A stretch of 64,000 nt of DNA from Pseudomonas sp. A-RE-19. GTDB lineage: Bacteria; Pseudomonadota; Gammaproteobacteria; Pseudomonadales; Pseudomonadaceae. The DNA is taken from positions 1 through 64,000 of the forward strand of contig NZ_JAHBDQ010000070.1 of NCBI RefSeq assembly GCF_019956555.1, given 5' to 3'. Both the position numbers and the translations under genes were made by a program. Positions within the stretch are counted from its first letter, which is position 1. Each line of letters begins with the position of its first letter. The notes under the pieces are model-generated. The model saw nothing but the letters and a program-made list of their open reading frames with translations. It ran no database searches and had not been told where the DNA came from. Shown piece after piece: positions 43,617 to 52,831 of this stretch.

Positions 43617-44636
43617 ATGACTGATTTGAAAGAAGTTGCACGACTGGCAGGTGTATCGCGGGCGACTGCCGCGCGGACCTTTGCCTCCCCCGAAGTGGTG
43701 CGTCCGGCGACCCGCGAGCAAGTGTTCGCCGCTGCCCGCGAGCTGGGTTTTCGGCCCAATCGCCTCGGCCGCCAACTGCGTTTGCAAACCACCAACCTGA
43801 TCGGGGTGGTGGTCCCCAATCTCCTCAATCCGGTGTTCGCCGAGCAGTTCCAGGCAATGGAGCGGGCCGCGCGTTTGCGTGGCTACAATTTGTTGCTGGC
43901 GACCACCGATTACAACAGCGAGCGTGAAAGCGCGGTGGTCGAGGAGTTGTTGCGCCAGCGGGTTGACGGGCTGGTGCTGACCGTCACCGATGCCGAAAGC
44001 AACCGCGTGCTGCAAAGCCTCGCCAGCGAGGACACGCCGTTTGTGCTGGCTTATCACCAACCGGGCAATCCCGATTACAGCGCGGTGTCGGTCGACAACC
44101 GCGCCGGGATGGCACTGGCCACGCGTTACTTGTTGGACGCGGGGCATCGGCGCATTGGCATGGTCGCCGGCCCGGCATTGCAGTCTGACCGTGCCCGTCT
44201 GCGTTACGCCGGTTATGGCGACGCGATGCGTGAGCACGGCCTCGACAGCTTGCCGGTGATCGAAATGCCCGCCCATACCCAAGCCGATTTCGCCGCCCTT
44301 GAACCTTTTTTGTCCGGACCACAGGCGCCCAGCGCGTTGGTCTGTTCCAACGATTTGCTGGCGATCAGCCTGATCGCCGAACTGCGCCGACACGGCTGGA
44401 ATGTGCCTCGGCAACTGTCAGTGATCGGTTTCGACGGTATCGCCCTGGGCACGCAAATGCACCCCACGCTGTGCAGCGTGGTGCAGCCAATTGCAACGCT
44501 GGCCAGCACGGTCATTGACCAGTTGCTGGCACAAATTGCTGGCGCCGCCCCGGTTTCCCATTGCCTGCCTTGCCATGTCCGGCCAGGCGAAAGTACTCAA
44601 CCCTATGAGGAGAAACTCGATGATCCGCTTCACTAA
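43617..44636 (+). CDS. LacI-family transcriptional regulator
   Basis: A 339-aa LacI/GalR regulator. The HTH is LKEVARLAGVSRATAARTFASPEVVRPATREQVFAAARELGF (4-45), then hinge residues GRQLRLQTTNLIGVV, then the two-lobe effector domain (LLNPVFAEQFQAMERAARLRGYNLLLA; SVIGFDGIALGTQMHPTLCSV). It is the first gene of the operon and overlaps the binding-protein gene by 17 bp. It presumably senses the substrate or its breakdown product. Confidence 0.93.
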   Translation: MTDLKEVARLAGVSRATAARTFASPEVVRPATREQVFAAARELGFRPNRLGRQLRLQTTNLIGVVVPNLLNPVFAEQFQAMERAARLRGYNLLLATTDYNSERESAVVEELLRQRVDGLVLTVTDAESNRVLQSLASEDTPFVLAYHQPGNPDYSAVSVDNRAGMALATRYLLDAGHRRIGMVAGPALQSDRARLRYAGYGDAMREHGLDSLPVIEMPAHTQADFAALEPFLSGPQAPSALVCSNDLLAISLIAELRRHGWNVPRQLSVIGFDGIALGTQMHPTLCSVVQPIATLASTVIDQLLAQIAGAAPVSHCLPCHVRPGESTQPYEEKLDDPLH

Positions 44637-45624
44637 AACCCTGGCGGCGTTATGGCTGTGCGGTGTGGCCAGCCTGGCCCAGGCCGCTGAAACGGCGATT
44701 TGCTACAACTGTCCGCCGGAATGGGCGGATTGGGGCACTCAACTCAAGGCCATTGCCGACACCACAGGCGTGCAGGTACCGCTGGACAACAAAAACTCTG
44801 GCCAGGCCCTGGCGCAGCTGGTTGCCGAGCACGCCGCGCCGGTGGCGGACGTGGTGTATTACGGCGTGACGTTCGGTTTACAGGCACAAAAAGCCGGAGT
44901 GGTCGGGACTTATAAACCCAAAGGCTGGGAGCAGATTCCGACGGGGTTGAAAGACCCGCAGGGGCACTGGTTTGCAATTCATTCCGGCACGTTGGGAATC
45001 ATGGTCAACGTCGATGCGCTGGGTGGCTTGCCGGTTCCGCAGAGCTGGGCTGATCTGCTCAAGCCTGAGTACAAAGGCATGGTCGGCTACCTCGACCCAT
45101 CCAGTGCATTCGTCGGTTACGTGTCGGCGGTCGCCATTAATCAGGCCATGGGCGGGACCCTGGATAACTTCGCGCCCGCCATTGATTACTTCCAGAAACT
45201 GGCGAAAAACGCGCCCATCGTGCCGAAACAAACCGCGTATGCGCGGGTGCTTTCCGGTGAGCTGCCGATTCTGGTCGACTACGATTTCAACGCTTACCGC
45301 GCGCGCTACAAAGACAAGGCCAACGTCGCTTTCGTGATCCCCAGGGAAGGCAGCATCAGCGTGCCTTACGTGATGAGCGTGGTCGACAACGCGCCGCATC
45401 GCGCCAACGCCGAAAAGGTCCTGGATTTTGTGCTGTCCGACCAGGGGCAGGCGTTATGGGCCAAGGCATATCTGCGTCCGGTTCGTGAGATGAAGATGCC
45501 GGCCGACGTCGCCGCGCAGTTCCTTCCAGACAGTGACTATGCCCGCGCCGGCGTGGTCGATTACGAAAAAATGGAGGCGGTGCAGGAAGCCTTTGCTGCG
45601 CGCTATCTGAGTGAGGTCAAGTAA
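44620..45624 (+). CDS. Periplasmic substrate-binding protein, family-1 ABC type
   Basis: A 334-aa protein from ATG 44620 (GAGGAGA site). The signal peptide ends at AQA before AETA. The mature chain begins ETAICYNCPPEWADW and has the PotD/Fbp-like layout (VYYGVTFGLQAQKAGVV, YLDPSSAFVGYVSAVAINQAMGG, SVPYVMSVVDNAPH). The closest groups are binding proteins for phosphonates, Fe3+ or polyamines. The adjoining phosphodiesterase argues for a phosphate ester ligand (inference). Confidence 0.87.
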   Translation: MIRFTKTLAALWLCGVASLAQAAETAICYNCPPEWADWGTQLKAIADTTGVQVPLDNKNSGQALAQLVAEHAAPVADVVYYGVTFGLQAQKAGVVGTYKPKGWEQIPTGLKDPQGHWFAIHSGTLGIMVNVDALGGLPVPQSWADLLKPEYKGMVGYLDPSSAFVGYVSAVAINQAMGGTLDNFAPAIDYFQKLAKNAPIVPKQTAYARVLSGELPILVDYDFNAYRARYKDKANVAFVIPREGSISVPYVMSVVDNAPHRANAEKVLDFVLSDQGQALWAKAYLRPVREMKMPADVAAQFLPDSDYARAGVVDYEKMEAVQEAFAARYLSEVK

Positions 45625-46494
45625 GTGACGACTGTGCCGCTCAACGTGCAGGACGTCTCGTCCCGCCACGATGTTTTACAGCGCTTGCGACCAACGGCCG
45701 CCTGGGCGCTGGCCCCGGCGGCGGCGGTTCTGCTCGCGTTCTGGCTGTTGCCGCTGGCGCATTTGATTCTGCTGGGTGGGCAACGGCGCGACGGCAGCGA
45801 CAGTGGCTATTGGCAAGTGCTCAGTAGTGCGCAATACCTTGGCAGCTTGGTGCAGACCTGCCTCCTGGCGGCGTTGGTGGCACTGGCGGCGTTGTTGGTC
45901 GGTGGCATCAGCGGGGTGTTTCTCGCTCGCCAGCAGTTCTTCGGGCGCTCGGCGTTGGTTGCGCTGCTGACGTTTCCGCTGGCGTTTCCCGGGGTGGTGG
46001 TCGGCTTTCTGGTGATTCTGCTGGCCGGTCGACAAGGCCTTTTTGCCTCGCTCGGTCTGGAGCTGGCGGGTGAGCGCTGGATTTTCGCTTACTCGCTGAC
46101 GGGGCTGTTCATCGGTTATCTGTACTTCTCGATTCCGCGGGTGATTCTCACGGTGATGGCCGCGTGTGAAAGCCTGGATCGCAGCCTGGAAGAAGCCGCG
46201 CACTCACTCGGCGCCGGGCATTGGCGGGTGGTGTGCGACGTGATCGTGCCGGGGTTGGCTCCCGCGCTGGTGTCCTGCGGCGCCATTTGTTTCGCGACGT
46301 CGATGGGCGCTTTCGGCACTGCGTTCACCTTGGGCACGCGGCTGAACGTGACCCCCGTGGCCATCTATAACGTGTTCACCAACTACGCCAATTTCACCGT
46401 GGCCGCTGCGCTGTCGGTCATCCTCGGAGCGGTCACCTGGGCGGTGCTGTTACTGGCACGGCGCGTGGCCAAACAGTCGGGGACGGTTTTGTGA
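45625..46494 (+). CDS. ABC transporter permease 1
   Basis: A 289-aa membrane permease, GTG start immediately after the binding-protein stop. It has about six hydrophobic segments (first: AAAVLLAFWLLPLAHLILL). The EAA loop is EEAAHSLGAGHWRVVCDVIVPGLAPA. It overlaps permease 2 by 4 bp (GTGA). Confidence 0.9.
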   Translation: MTTVPLNVQDVSSRHDVLQRLRPTAAWALAPAAAVLLAFWLLPLAHLILLGGQRRDGSDSGYWQVLSSAQYLGSLVQTCLLAALVALAALLVGGISGVFLARQQFFGRSALVALLTFPLAFPGVVVGFLVILLAGRQGLFASLGLELAGERWIFAYSLTGLFIGYLYFSIPRVILTVMAACESLDRSLEEAAHSLGAGHWRVVCDVIVPGLAPALVSCGAICFATSMGAFGTAFTLGTRLNVTPVAIYNVFTNYANFTVAAALSVILGAVTWAVLLLARRVAKQSGTVL

Positions 46495-47285
46495 AACGAA
46501 CAACACTGTTTATCGCACAGCTGGTTTTTACCCTGCTGGTCTGTGCCTTCATGTTGCTGCCCGTGCTGATGTCGTTGCTGGCGGGGCTGACGCGCAATTA
46601 CTTCGTCGGGGTGTCCGGTGGCCTGACGTTCGACTGGTTGATTCAGGTCTGGCAAAGCTACTCGCCGACGGTCTGGTTATCGCTGCAATTGGCGGTTGCC
46701 TGTGCCGTGTGTGTTTGCGTGATCGGCGTGCCGGCGGCTTATGCCCTGGTGCGGATGAACAACCGCTTCAGCCGCGCATTCGAAGAGCTGATGGTATTGC
46801 CCGTGGCCATGCCAGGCTTGGCCACTGCTTTGGCGTTGCTGCTGACCTACGGGCAGTTCGGTGAATTTCGCAGCAGTTGGCTGTTTATCCTGGTGGGTCA
46901 TGTGCTGTTTACCTTGCCATTTCTGGTGCGCCCAGTGATGGCGGTGATGCAGCGCCAGCACTTGCCGACGCTCGAAGAGGCGGCGGCGAGCCTCGGTGCC
47001 GGGCCGATCAAGCGTTTCTTCAGTGTGGTGGTGCCCAATTGTCGGGCCGGGATACTGGCCGGAGTGCTGATGGTCGTCACCCTGTCGCTGGGTGAGTTCA
47101 ACCTGACCTGGATGCTCCACACACCGATGACCAAGACCTTGCCAGTGGGCCTGGCTGACAGCTATGCCTCGGCGCGGCTGGAAGTGGCCAGCGCCTACAC
47201 CCTCATATTTCTGTTGATGATCGTGCCGCTGCTGATTGCGTTGCAGGCCATCAGCGCCCGTCTTTCTCGTGGAGAGCGTCGATGA
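46491..47285 (+). CDS. ABC transporter permease 2
   Basis: A 264-aa permease, GTG start. Segments include LVFTLLVCAFMLLPVLMSLLAGL, and the EAA loop is EEAAASLGAGPIKRFFSVVVPNCRAG. It overlaps the ATPase gene by 4 bp (ATGA). Confidence 0.9.
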   Translation: MKRTTLFIAQLVFTLLVCAFMLLPVLMSLLAGLTRNYFVGVSGGLTFDWLIQVWQSYSPTVWLSLQLAVACAVCVCVIGVPAAYALVRMNNRFSRAFEELMVLPVAMPGLATALALLLTYGQFGEFRSSWLFILVGHVLFTLPFLVRPVMAVMQRQHLPTLEEAAASLGAGPIKRFFSVVVPNCRAGILAGVLMVVTLSLGEFNLTWMLHTPMTKTLPVGLADSYASARLEVASAYTLIFLLMIVPLLIALQAISARLSRGERR

Positions 47286-48313
47286 CTGGAACCACTATTC
47301 GCCTGCAGGGTTGCCGCAAGGCGTTCTCTGACGGAACCGTTGCTGTAGACGATTTGAACCTGACTATCGAGGCCGGGGAAACCTTGGCGATCCTTGGCCC
47401 GTCCGGTTGCGGTAAAACCACCACGTTGCGCATGATCGCCGGCCTTGAGCGCCCGGATGTCGGGCAGATTTTCTTTGCCGACAGTGACGTCACACGCCTG
47501 CCCATCGAGCGCCGCGACGTGGGCATGGTGTTTCAGAATTACGCGTTGTTTCCGAACCTGGACGTGGCCGGCAATATTGTTTACGGCCTGAAGATAAGAG
47601 GCCTGTCGCCCGCCGAACGCAACAAGCGTTGCGCCGAGTTACTGGAACTGGTCGGCCTGCAGGGTCACGGCAAACGCCGCATTCACGAGTTGTCCGGCGG
47701 CCAGCGTCAGCGGGTGGCACTCGCCCGTGCGTTGGCCCCCCGGCCTCGGGTGTTGCTGCTTGATGAGCCGTTGGCAGCGCTGGATGCGCAGTTGCGCGAA
47801 CGGCTGCGCAGCGAGCTGGATCAACTGCTGCGCAGCTTGCGCATTACCTCGGTGTTTGTGACGCACGACCAGGGCGAGGCCATGGCGCTGGGGGACCGGA
47901 TCCTGGTCATGGAGCGCGGACGCATCGCACAACTGGCCACGCCGCGAGACATCTATCAGCAACCCGCCAACGCGTTTGTCGCCAGTTTCGTCGGCAACCT
48001 CAATGCGTTCCCGGTGATCGAGCCGACCGCCCATGGCTTGAAGGTCAGCGGCGGCGAGTTGCCCTGGAAGGGCATCCCTGTGCCGACGACGGTGTACTGC
48101 CGTCCTGAGCATTTGCGGGTGATGGACGGTGCCGGGCATGTGCGCGGTCGTCTGGTCGGGCAGTTTTTCCAGGGGGCGCAAAGTCGCCTGTTGGTGGACG
48201 TTGGGGCTGGGCAGCCATTGCTGGTCGACAGCGCTGACGGCGTCATTCATGCCACCGGCGCGCTGATTGCCCTGGCCATCGAGCCACACGTGTTGTTCAC
48301 CCTGCATTCGTGA
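47282..48313 (+). CDS. ABC transporter ATP-binding protein
   Basis: A 343-aa ATPase. Walker A is GPSGCGKT (39-46), the signature LSGGQRQRVALARAL, Walker B VLLLDEPLAALD, and the switch VTHDQGEA. The C-terminal TOBE domain includes VYCRPEHLRVM. Best placed in the PotA/FbpC-type group. It powers the two permeases upstream. Confidence 0.92.
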   Translation: MTGTTIRLQGCRKAFSDGTVAVDDLNLTIEAGETLAILGPSGCGKTTTLRMIAGLERPDVGQIFFADSDVTRLPIERRDVGMVFQNYALFPNLDVAGNIVYGLKIRGLSPAERNKRCAELLELVGLQGHGKRRIHELSGGQRQRVALARALAPRPRVLLLDEPLAALDAQLRERLRSELDQLLRSLRITSVFVTHDQGEAMALGDRILVMERGRIAQLATPRDIYQQPANAFVASFVGNLNAFPVIEPTAHGLKVSGGELPWKGIPVPTTVYCRPEHLRVMDGAGHVRGRLVGQFFQGAQSRLLVDVGAGQPLLVDSADGVIHATGALIALAIEPHVLFTLHS

Positions 48314-48338
48314 TGTTTTTTGTTTAAGAGCACTTATT

Positions 48339-49172
48339 TTGAACAGTCCGTTTCTTATTGCGCAGATCAGCGATTTGCACCTTAAAGCCGATCAAAAGCT
48401 GACCTATGGCGTGGTCGACTGTCTGGGCGCGTTGCGGCGCGCGGTCGATCATTTGAATGCCAGCCAACCACGCCCTGACATCGTGGTCATCAGCGGCGAC
48501 CTGGTGGATTTCGGCCGTGCCGATGAATACGCGGTGCTCAAGCGCGAACTGGCGCGATTGCACATGCCTGTCTATCTGGTACCCGGCAATCACGATGATC
48601 GCGAGCAGCTACTGGCGGGATTTACCCATCACACTTATTTGCCGACTAACGCCAATGCGCCGCTCGATTGGGTGGTCGAGGAGCACCCGGTACGCCTGAT
48701 CGGCCTGGACTCGACCCGGCCGGGCGCCCATGGCGGTCAATTGCTGGACAGCCAGTTGCGCTGGCTCGATGAGCAATTGTCCCGTCGCCCCCATGTACCG
48801 ACGCTGTTGATTCTCCATCATCCGCCGTTTATCACCGGTATCGGCCACATGGACCACGAGCCGTTTATCAATACCGCGGCGCTGGAAGCGCTCGTCGCTC
48901 GCCATCCGCAGGTAGAACGCTTGCTTTGTGGGCATCTGCATCGGCCGATGCAGCGTCGCTTCGGCGGCTCGCTGAGTTGTGTGTGCCCCGGCACTTCCCA
49001 CCAGATTGTGCTGGATCTGGAGGCATCCGCGCCCGCACATTTCAATCTGGAGCCAGCGGGGTACCTGGTGCATCGCTGGCATCCGCAACAAGGTCTGGTG
49101 ACCCACAACGCCGTGTTCGGTGAATACGCCGGGCCTTATCCATTTTATGACGTTCATGGATTGATCGACTGA
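48339..49172 (+). CDS. GpdQ/CpdA-type metallophosphodiesterase
   Basis: A 277-aa calcineurin-like phosphodiesterase, close to the ~275 aa of GpdQ and CpdA. Metal motifs are all intact: D-x-H in QISDLHLKAD, SGDLVDFG, PGNHDD, LILHHPPF, and GHLHRP. The start is TTG 48339 with AAGAG before it (no upstream ATG fits). It follows the ABC ATPase by 25 bp. No signal peptide is visible, so it acts on substrate already imported, such as glycerophosphodiesters or cyclic nucleotides. The operon context favours a nutrient diester. Confidence 0.88.
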   Translation: MNSPFLIAQISDLHLKADQKLTYGVVDCLGALRRAVDHLNASQPRPDIVVISGDLVDFGRADEYAVLKRELARLHMPVYLVPGNHDDREQLLAGFTHHTYLPTNANAPLDWVVEEHPVRLIGLDSTRPGAHGGQLLDSQLRWLDEQLSRRPHVPTLLILHHPPFITGIGHMDHEPFINTAALEALVARHPQVERLLCGHLHRPMQRRFGGSLSCVCPGTSHQIVLDLEASAPAHFNLEPAGYLVHRWHPQQGLVTHNAVFGEYAGPYPFYDVHGLID

Positions 49173-49363
49173 TAACACCAGGACGATGACGATGCTGTCC
49201 TTATTTAGCTTGGGGAGGTTTTAACGACGGCCACTTAGTACGGTTACACGACGTTTATCTCAATGATGACTTAATGCTCGGGCTTATCCATTGGCGGGCC
49301 CGTTGCTTCCTGCTGTCTTTTTACTGCGCACAGAACATGGTTTCTGCGCTGGAGTTCGCCCTG

Positions 49364-50683
49364 ATGAAAGCCTCGCTTCAAGTATTAAGTTTTTTGACCG
49401 GCGGTTTGGGCATGGCCCTGAGTCCCCTGGCGTCTGCTGATTTCATTAATGACAGTAAAGCCAACTTGAACTTGCGTAACTTCTATTTCAATAACGATAA
49501 CCGCGACGGTGCCGCCGCGCCGTCGAAAACCGAAGAGTGGGGCCAAGGCTTCATGCTCAACTATCAGTCGGGGTTCACCGACGGTACGGTGGGTTTCGGT
49601 CTGGATGCGATCGGTTTGCTTGGGATCAAGCTCGATAGCGGTGAAGGACGGCATGTCGGCAGTTCAATGATTCCCAGCGATGGCGATAAGGCCGCGGATC
49701 AATGGGGGCGTGTCGGTGCGACGGCAAAGATGCGGTTCTCCAAGACCGAGTTGCGCTACGGCACCTTGCAGCCGAAGTTGCCGATTCTGGTGGCGAACGA
49801 TGGTCGACTGCTGCCGCAAACCTTTGAAGGCGGTCAGGTCACCAGCAACGAACTCGATAACCTGACCTTTACCGCCGGCCAAATTGAGCATGCTACTGGC
49901 CGCGGTTCCAGCGACAGTGCCGGCCTGGCGGTGGCGGGCGCCACCCAGGAAAGCAACAAGTTCACCTTTGCCGGCGGTGATTACAAACTGACTAAAGACC
50001 TGACTGCCCAGTATTACTACGCCAATCTCGAAGACTATTACCAACAGCACTTCGCCGGTTTATTGCATGTTCTGCCGTTGGGTGAATACGGCTCGCTGAA
50101 AACCGACTTGCGATATTTCAAGACCACTTCCGATGGCAAGAACAGCAATGCAGCCGGGCGTGCCAGTGGTTACAAGTTTGGTGGTTATACCAAAGGCGGG
50201 ACGGGTGAAATCGACAACGATACCTGGAGTGCGGCATTCATTTACTCGTTAGGCGGCCATGCCATTACGGCGGGTTATCAAAGCGTTTCCGATGACAGCA
50301 ACTTTGCTCAACTCAATCAGGGCGGGTTGGTCGACAAAGGCGAGGGCGGCGCCAGTCTTTATCTGTACACCGACCGCACCATCCAAACCTTCATCCAGGC
50401 CGGCGAACGGACCGCTTTCGCGCAATACGCCTACGACTTCGCCGCAATGGGAGTTCCGGGCCTGAAGGCGTCGGTCATGTACCTCAAGGGCAACAACATC
50501 CAGACGACCAGCGGCCAGGACGCGAGCGAATGGGAGCGCGATATATCCCTGGATTATGTAATTCAAAGTGGCGCGTTGAAAAACGTCGGTTTCGGCTGGC
50601 GCAACGCAATGTTACGCAGCGATATCGCCCGCAACCAGGATCAGAATCGCCTGATCGTGAGCTATTCCATTCCCCTGATGTAA
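49364..50683 (+). CDS. OprD-family outer-membrane porin
   Basis: A 439-aa porin from ATG 49364, with a signal peptide ending at SPLASA. The mature start (DFINDSKANLNLRNFYFNNDNRD) and further sequences (GFGLDAIGLLGIKLD, PIL-x-x-NDGRLLPQTFEGGQVTS, the 'YYYANLEDYYQQHFAGL' strand and the C-terminal 'LIVSYSIPLM') are the standard OprD/Occ layout. It lies 191 bp after the phosphodiesterase, on the same strand, and probably provides outer-membrane entry for the same substrate. Confidence 0.92.
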   Translation: MKASLQVLSFLTGGLGMALSPLASADFINDSKANLNLRNFYFNNDNRDGAAAPSKTEEWGQGFMLNYQSGFTDGTVGFGLDAIGLLGIKLDSGEGRHVGSSMIPSDGDKAADQWGRVGATAKMRFSKTELRYGTLQPKLPILVANDGRLLPQTFEGGQVTSNELDNLTFTAGQIEHATGRGSSDSAGLAVAGATQESNKFTFAGGDYKLTKDLTAQYYYANLEDYYQQHFAGLLHVLPLGEYGSLKTDLRYFKTTSDGKNSNAAGRASGYKFGGYTKGGTGEIDNDTWSAAFIYSLGGHAITAGYQSVSDDSNFAQLNQGGLVDKGEGGASLYLYTDRTIQTFIQAGERTAFAQYAYDFAAMGVPGLKASVMYLKGNNIQTTSGQDASEWERDISLDYVIQSGALKNVGFGWRNAMLRSDIARNQDQNRLIVSYSIPLM

Positions 50684-50700
50684 GCCCGCCTTCAAGCCCA

Positions 50701-50746
50701 TCGGCGAACAGGTTCACGATCATGTGCGTGAACCTGTTCCTGCCGA
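50701..50746. terminator. Long hairpin after the porin gene
   Basis: A perfect 13-bp stem GAACAGGTTCACG/CGTGAACCTGTTC (50706-50718 and 50727-50739) with outer TCGGC/GCCGA. It has no U-run, so it may be a 3' stabiliser or factor-aided terminator. Confidence 0.55.
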
Positions 50747-50807
50747 CGATTTGCCCCTTCGTTCCCCGCCGCTGATCAGCCAAATACAAAGCATCCTAAC
50801 TAATGCG

Positions 50808-50862
50808 TTGACATTGGCTGCCTAGGCAGTAATATCTCGACATACATTCTCTGCCTAGGCAG
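50808..50862 (+). promoter_or_regulatory. Promoter with twin MarR operators
   Basis: TTGACA (50808) and TAATAT (50830) with a 16-nt spacer. Two identical 12-bp palindromes CTGCCTAGGCAG lie at 50818-50829 (inside the spacer) and 50851-50862 (after the -10), centres 33 bp apart, about three helical turns. Repression by the encoded MarR protein is the obvious reading. Confidence 0.85.
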
Positions 50863-50877
50863 CTAATTGGTGTTCAG

Positions 50878-51357
50878 ATGAAACATTTCAGCTCATACGA
50901 TTTCCATAATTGCCATCTCGGCCTCCTGCTCGGACGCGCCGCGCTGCTCAAGGACCGGATCATCGACACGCACATGGAACCCCACGGCATCACCGCCGCG
51001 CAGTTCAAGGTGCTGATCATCATGGCCCAGTTCGGCGTCGATACCCCGGCCGAGCTATGCCGTCACCTATCGCTGGACAGCGGTTCGATGACTCGCATGC
51101 TCGATCGTCTGGAACAGAAAGGTTTCCTCGCCCGCCAACGCTCCGAGGCGGACCGCCGTCAGGTTCAGTTGGTGCTGACCGAACAGGGCCAGCAGCTGAC
51201 CGACCAGTTGCCGCAGATCGGCGCCGACGCCATGAATGAACTGGCCGGCGCCATCACCCCGGAAGAATTGAAAACCCTGGAACAGATCCTGAAGAAAATT
51301 CTGGTAGCAGCGGGTGACTCGATCACCTTGTTGCGGGTAGGTGGCGATGAACAGTAA
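50878..51357 (+). CDS. MarR-family regulator of the efflux operon
   Basis: A 159-aa MarR protein. The winged helix reads TAAQFKVLIIMAQFGVDTPAELCRHLSLDSGSMTRMLDRLEQKGFLARQRSEADRRQVQLVLTEQGQ, with the DRR wing intact. It is the first gene of the operon and overlaps the next by 11 bp. It presumably represses from the two palindromes and lets go on binding an aromatic or drug ligand. Confidence 0.94.
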   Translation: MKHFSSYDFHNCHLGLLLGRAALLKDRIIDTHMEPHGITAAQFKVLIIMAQFGVDTPAELCRHLSLDSGSMTRMLDRLEQKGFLARQRSEADRRQVQLVLTEQGQQLTDQLPQIGADAMNELAGAITPEELKTLEQILKKILVAAGDSITLLRVGGDEQ

Positions 51358-52816
51358 AAGCCTGCGTAGCGGACTGAGCCTGGTGCTGTTGGCCATGAGC
51401 CTTGCCGGTTGCGCCAGTTACAGCGGCCTGACCACCGAAGGCGTCAGCCTCGATGCGAAAAATCTCAAGGCCGGGCAATCCCTCAACGGCGTGACCCTGT
51501 CACCCGCCGCGTGGCCGAAAAGCGACTGGTGGAAAAACCTCGGCGACCCGCAGCTTGACGGTCTGATCCGCGAAGCCCTGCACGACAGCCCCGACATGCA
51601 AATCGCCGACGCCCGTGCCCATCAGGCCAGCGCCGCCGCGTATGCCGCCGATGCCGCACGGATGCCGACTCTGGATGCCAGCGCCGGTGTCAGTCGTTCG
51701 CGTCTGGCTCGCGATCAGGACCCGAGCGGGCAGGGCGGCACCTACTCCACCGTGCGTAATCTCGGCGCCAAGTTCAATTACAACTTCGACCTCTGGGGCG
51801 GTCAGCGCGATGCCTGGGAAGCCGCATTGGGCCAGGCCCGCGCCGCCGAAGTCGATCAGCAGGCCGCGCAGCTGACCTTGTCCGCCGACGTCGCCCGCGC
51901 CTACAGCGATTTGGGCCAGGCACACATCATCCATGACCTGGCCAGTGAAGACCTCAAGCGCACCAAGCAAATGCTCGACCTGAGCCAGCGTCGCCTGAAC
52001 TCGGGGATCGACAGTCAGTACCAGTTCCAGCAGACCGAAAGCCTGGAAGCCAGCGCCGAAGCCAGCCTGATAGACGCCGAGAAACGCCTGCAAAGCGCGA
52101 AAATCGCTTTGGCTGTGCTACTCGGCAAAGGCCCGGATCGCGGCAATGAAATCGCCCGGCCGAAAATCCTTCAGGCCAGCGCAGTGGCACTGCCATCGGT
52201 GTTGCCGGCCGAGTTACTGGGTCGTCGTCCAGACCTGGTAGCCGCCCGCTGGCGGGTCGAAGCGGCGAGCAAGAACATCGCCGCCGGCAAAACCCAGTTC
52301 TATCCCAATCTGAACCTTAGCGCCGCGGCCGGTGCCGAATCGTTATTGGGAGACGCAATGTTCGGTTCCGCCAGTCGCTTCTTCAATATCGCGCCGACCA
52401 TCTCGGTGCCGATTTTCGACGGCGGCCGTTTGCGTGCCGACCTTGATTCCCGCGACGCCGATTACGACCTCGCGGTGGCGCAGTACAACAAAAGCCTGGT
52501 GAAAGCCCTGGGCGATGTCAGCGACACCATCAACCAGCTGCGTGATATCGGCCGGCAAATCGGCGCCCAGCAACATGCGACCGACATTGCCCAGGATTCT
52601 TACAACACCGTGGTCCAGCGTTACGGTTCCGGTATCGGTAACTACCTGGACGTGCTCAGCATCGAGCAGCAATTGCTCCAGGCCCAGCGTCAGCTGGCCA
52701 ACCTGAATGCCGAGCAGATCGACCTGTCGATTCAATTGATGCAGGCGCTGGGTGGCGGTTTTCAGGGCGAAACCCTGACCGCAGCCAACGCAATCCCAGC
52801 CACGCAGCACAACTAA
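51347..52816 (+). CDS. Outer-membrane efflux lipoprotein (NodT/OprM-type)
   Basis: A 489-aa outer-membrane factor from ATG 51347. The lipobox LAGC places the acylated cysteine at position 22. Two TolC-like repeats follow (ISVPIFDGGRLRADLDSRDADYDLAVAQYNKSLVKALGDVSDTINQLRD and the equivalent N-terminal stretch). It is the exit duct of the tripartite pump. Confidence 0.92.
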   Translation: MNSKSLRSGLSLVLLAMSLAGCASYSGLTTEGVSLDAKNLKAGQSLNGVTLSPAAWPKSDWWKNLGDPQLDGLIREALHDSPDMQIADARAHQASAAAYAADAARMPTLDASAGVSRSRLARDQDPSGQGGTYSTVRNLGAKFNYNFDLWGGQRDAWEAALGQARAAEVDQQAAQLTLSADVARAYSDLGQAHIIHDLASEDLKRTKQMLDLSQRRLNSGIDSQYQFQQTESLEASAEASLIDAEKRLQSAKIALAVLLGKGPDRGNEIARPKILQASAVALPSVLPAELLGRRPDLVAARWRVEAASKNIAAGKTQFYPNLNLSAAAGAESLLGDAMFGSASRFFNIAPTISVPIFDGGRLRADLDSRDADYDLAVAQYNKSLVKALGDVSDTINQLRDIGRQIGAQQHATDIAQDSYNTVVQRYGSGIGNYLDVLSIEQQLLQAQRQLANLNAEQIDLSIQLMQALGGGFQGETLTAANAIPATQHN

Positions 52817-52831
52817 TTCAAGGTACTCGTC

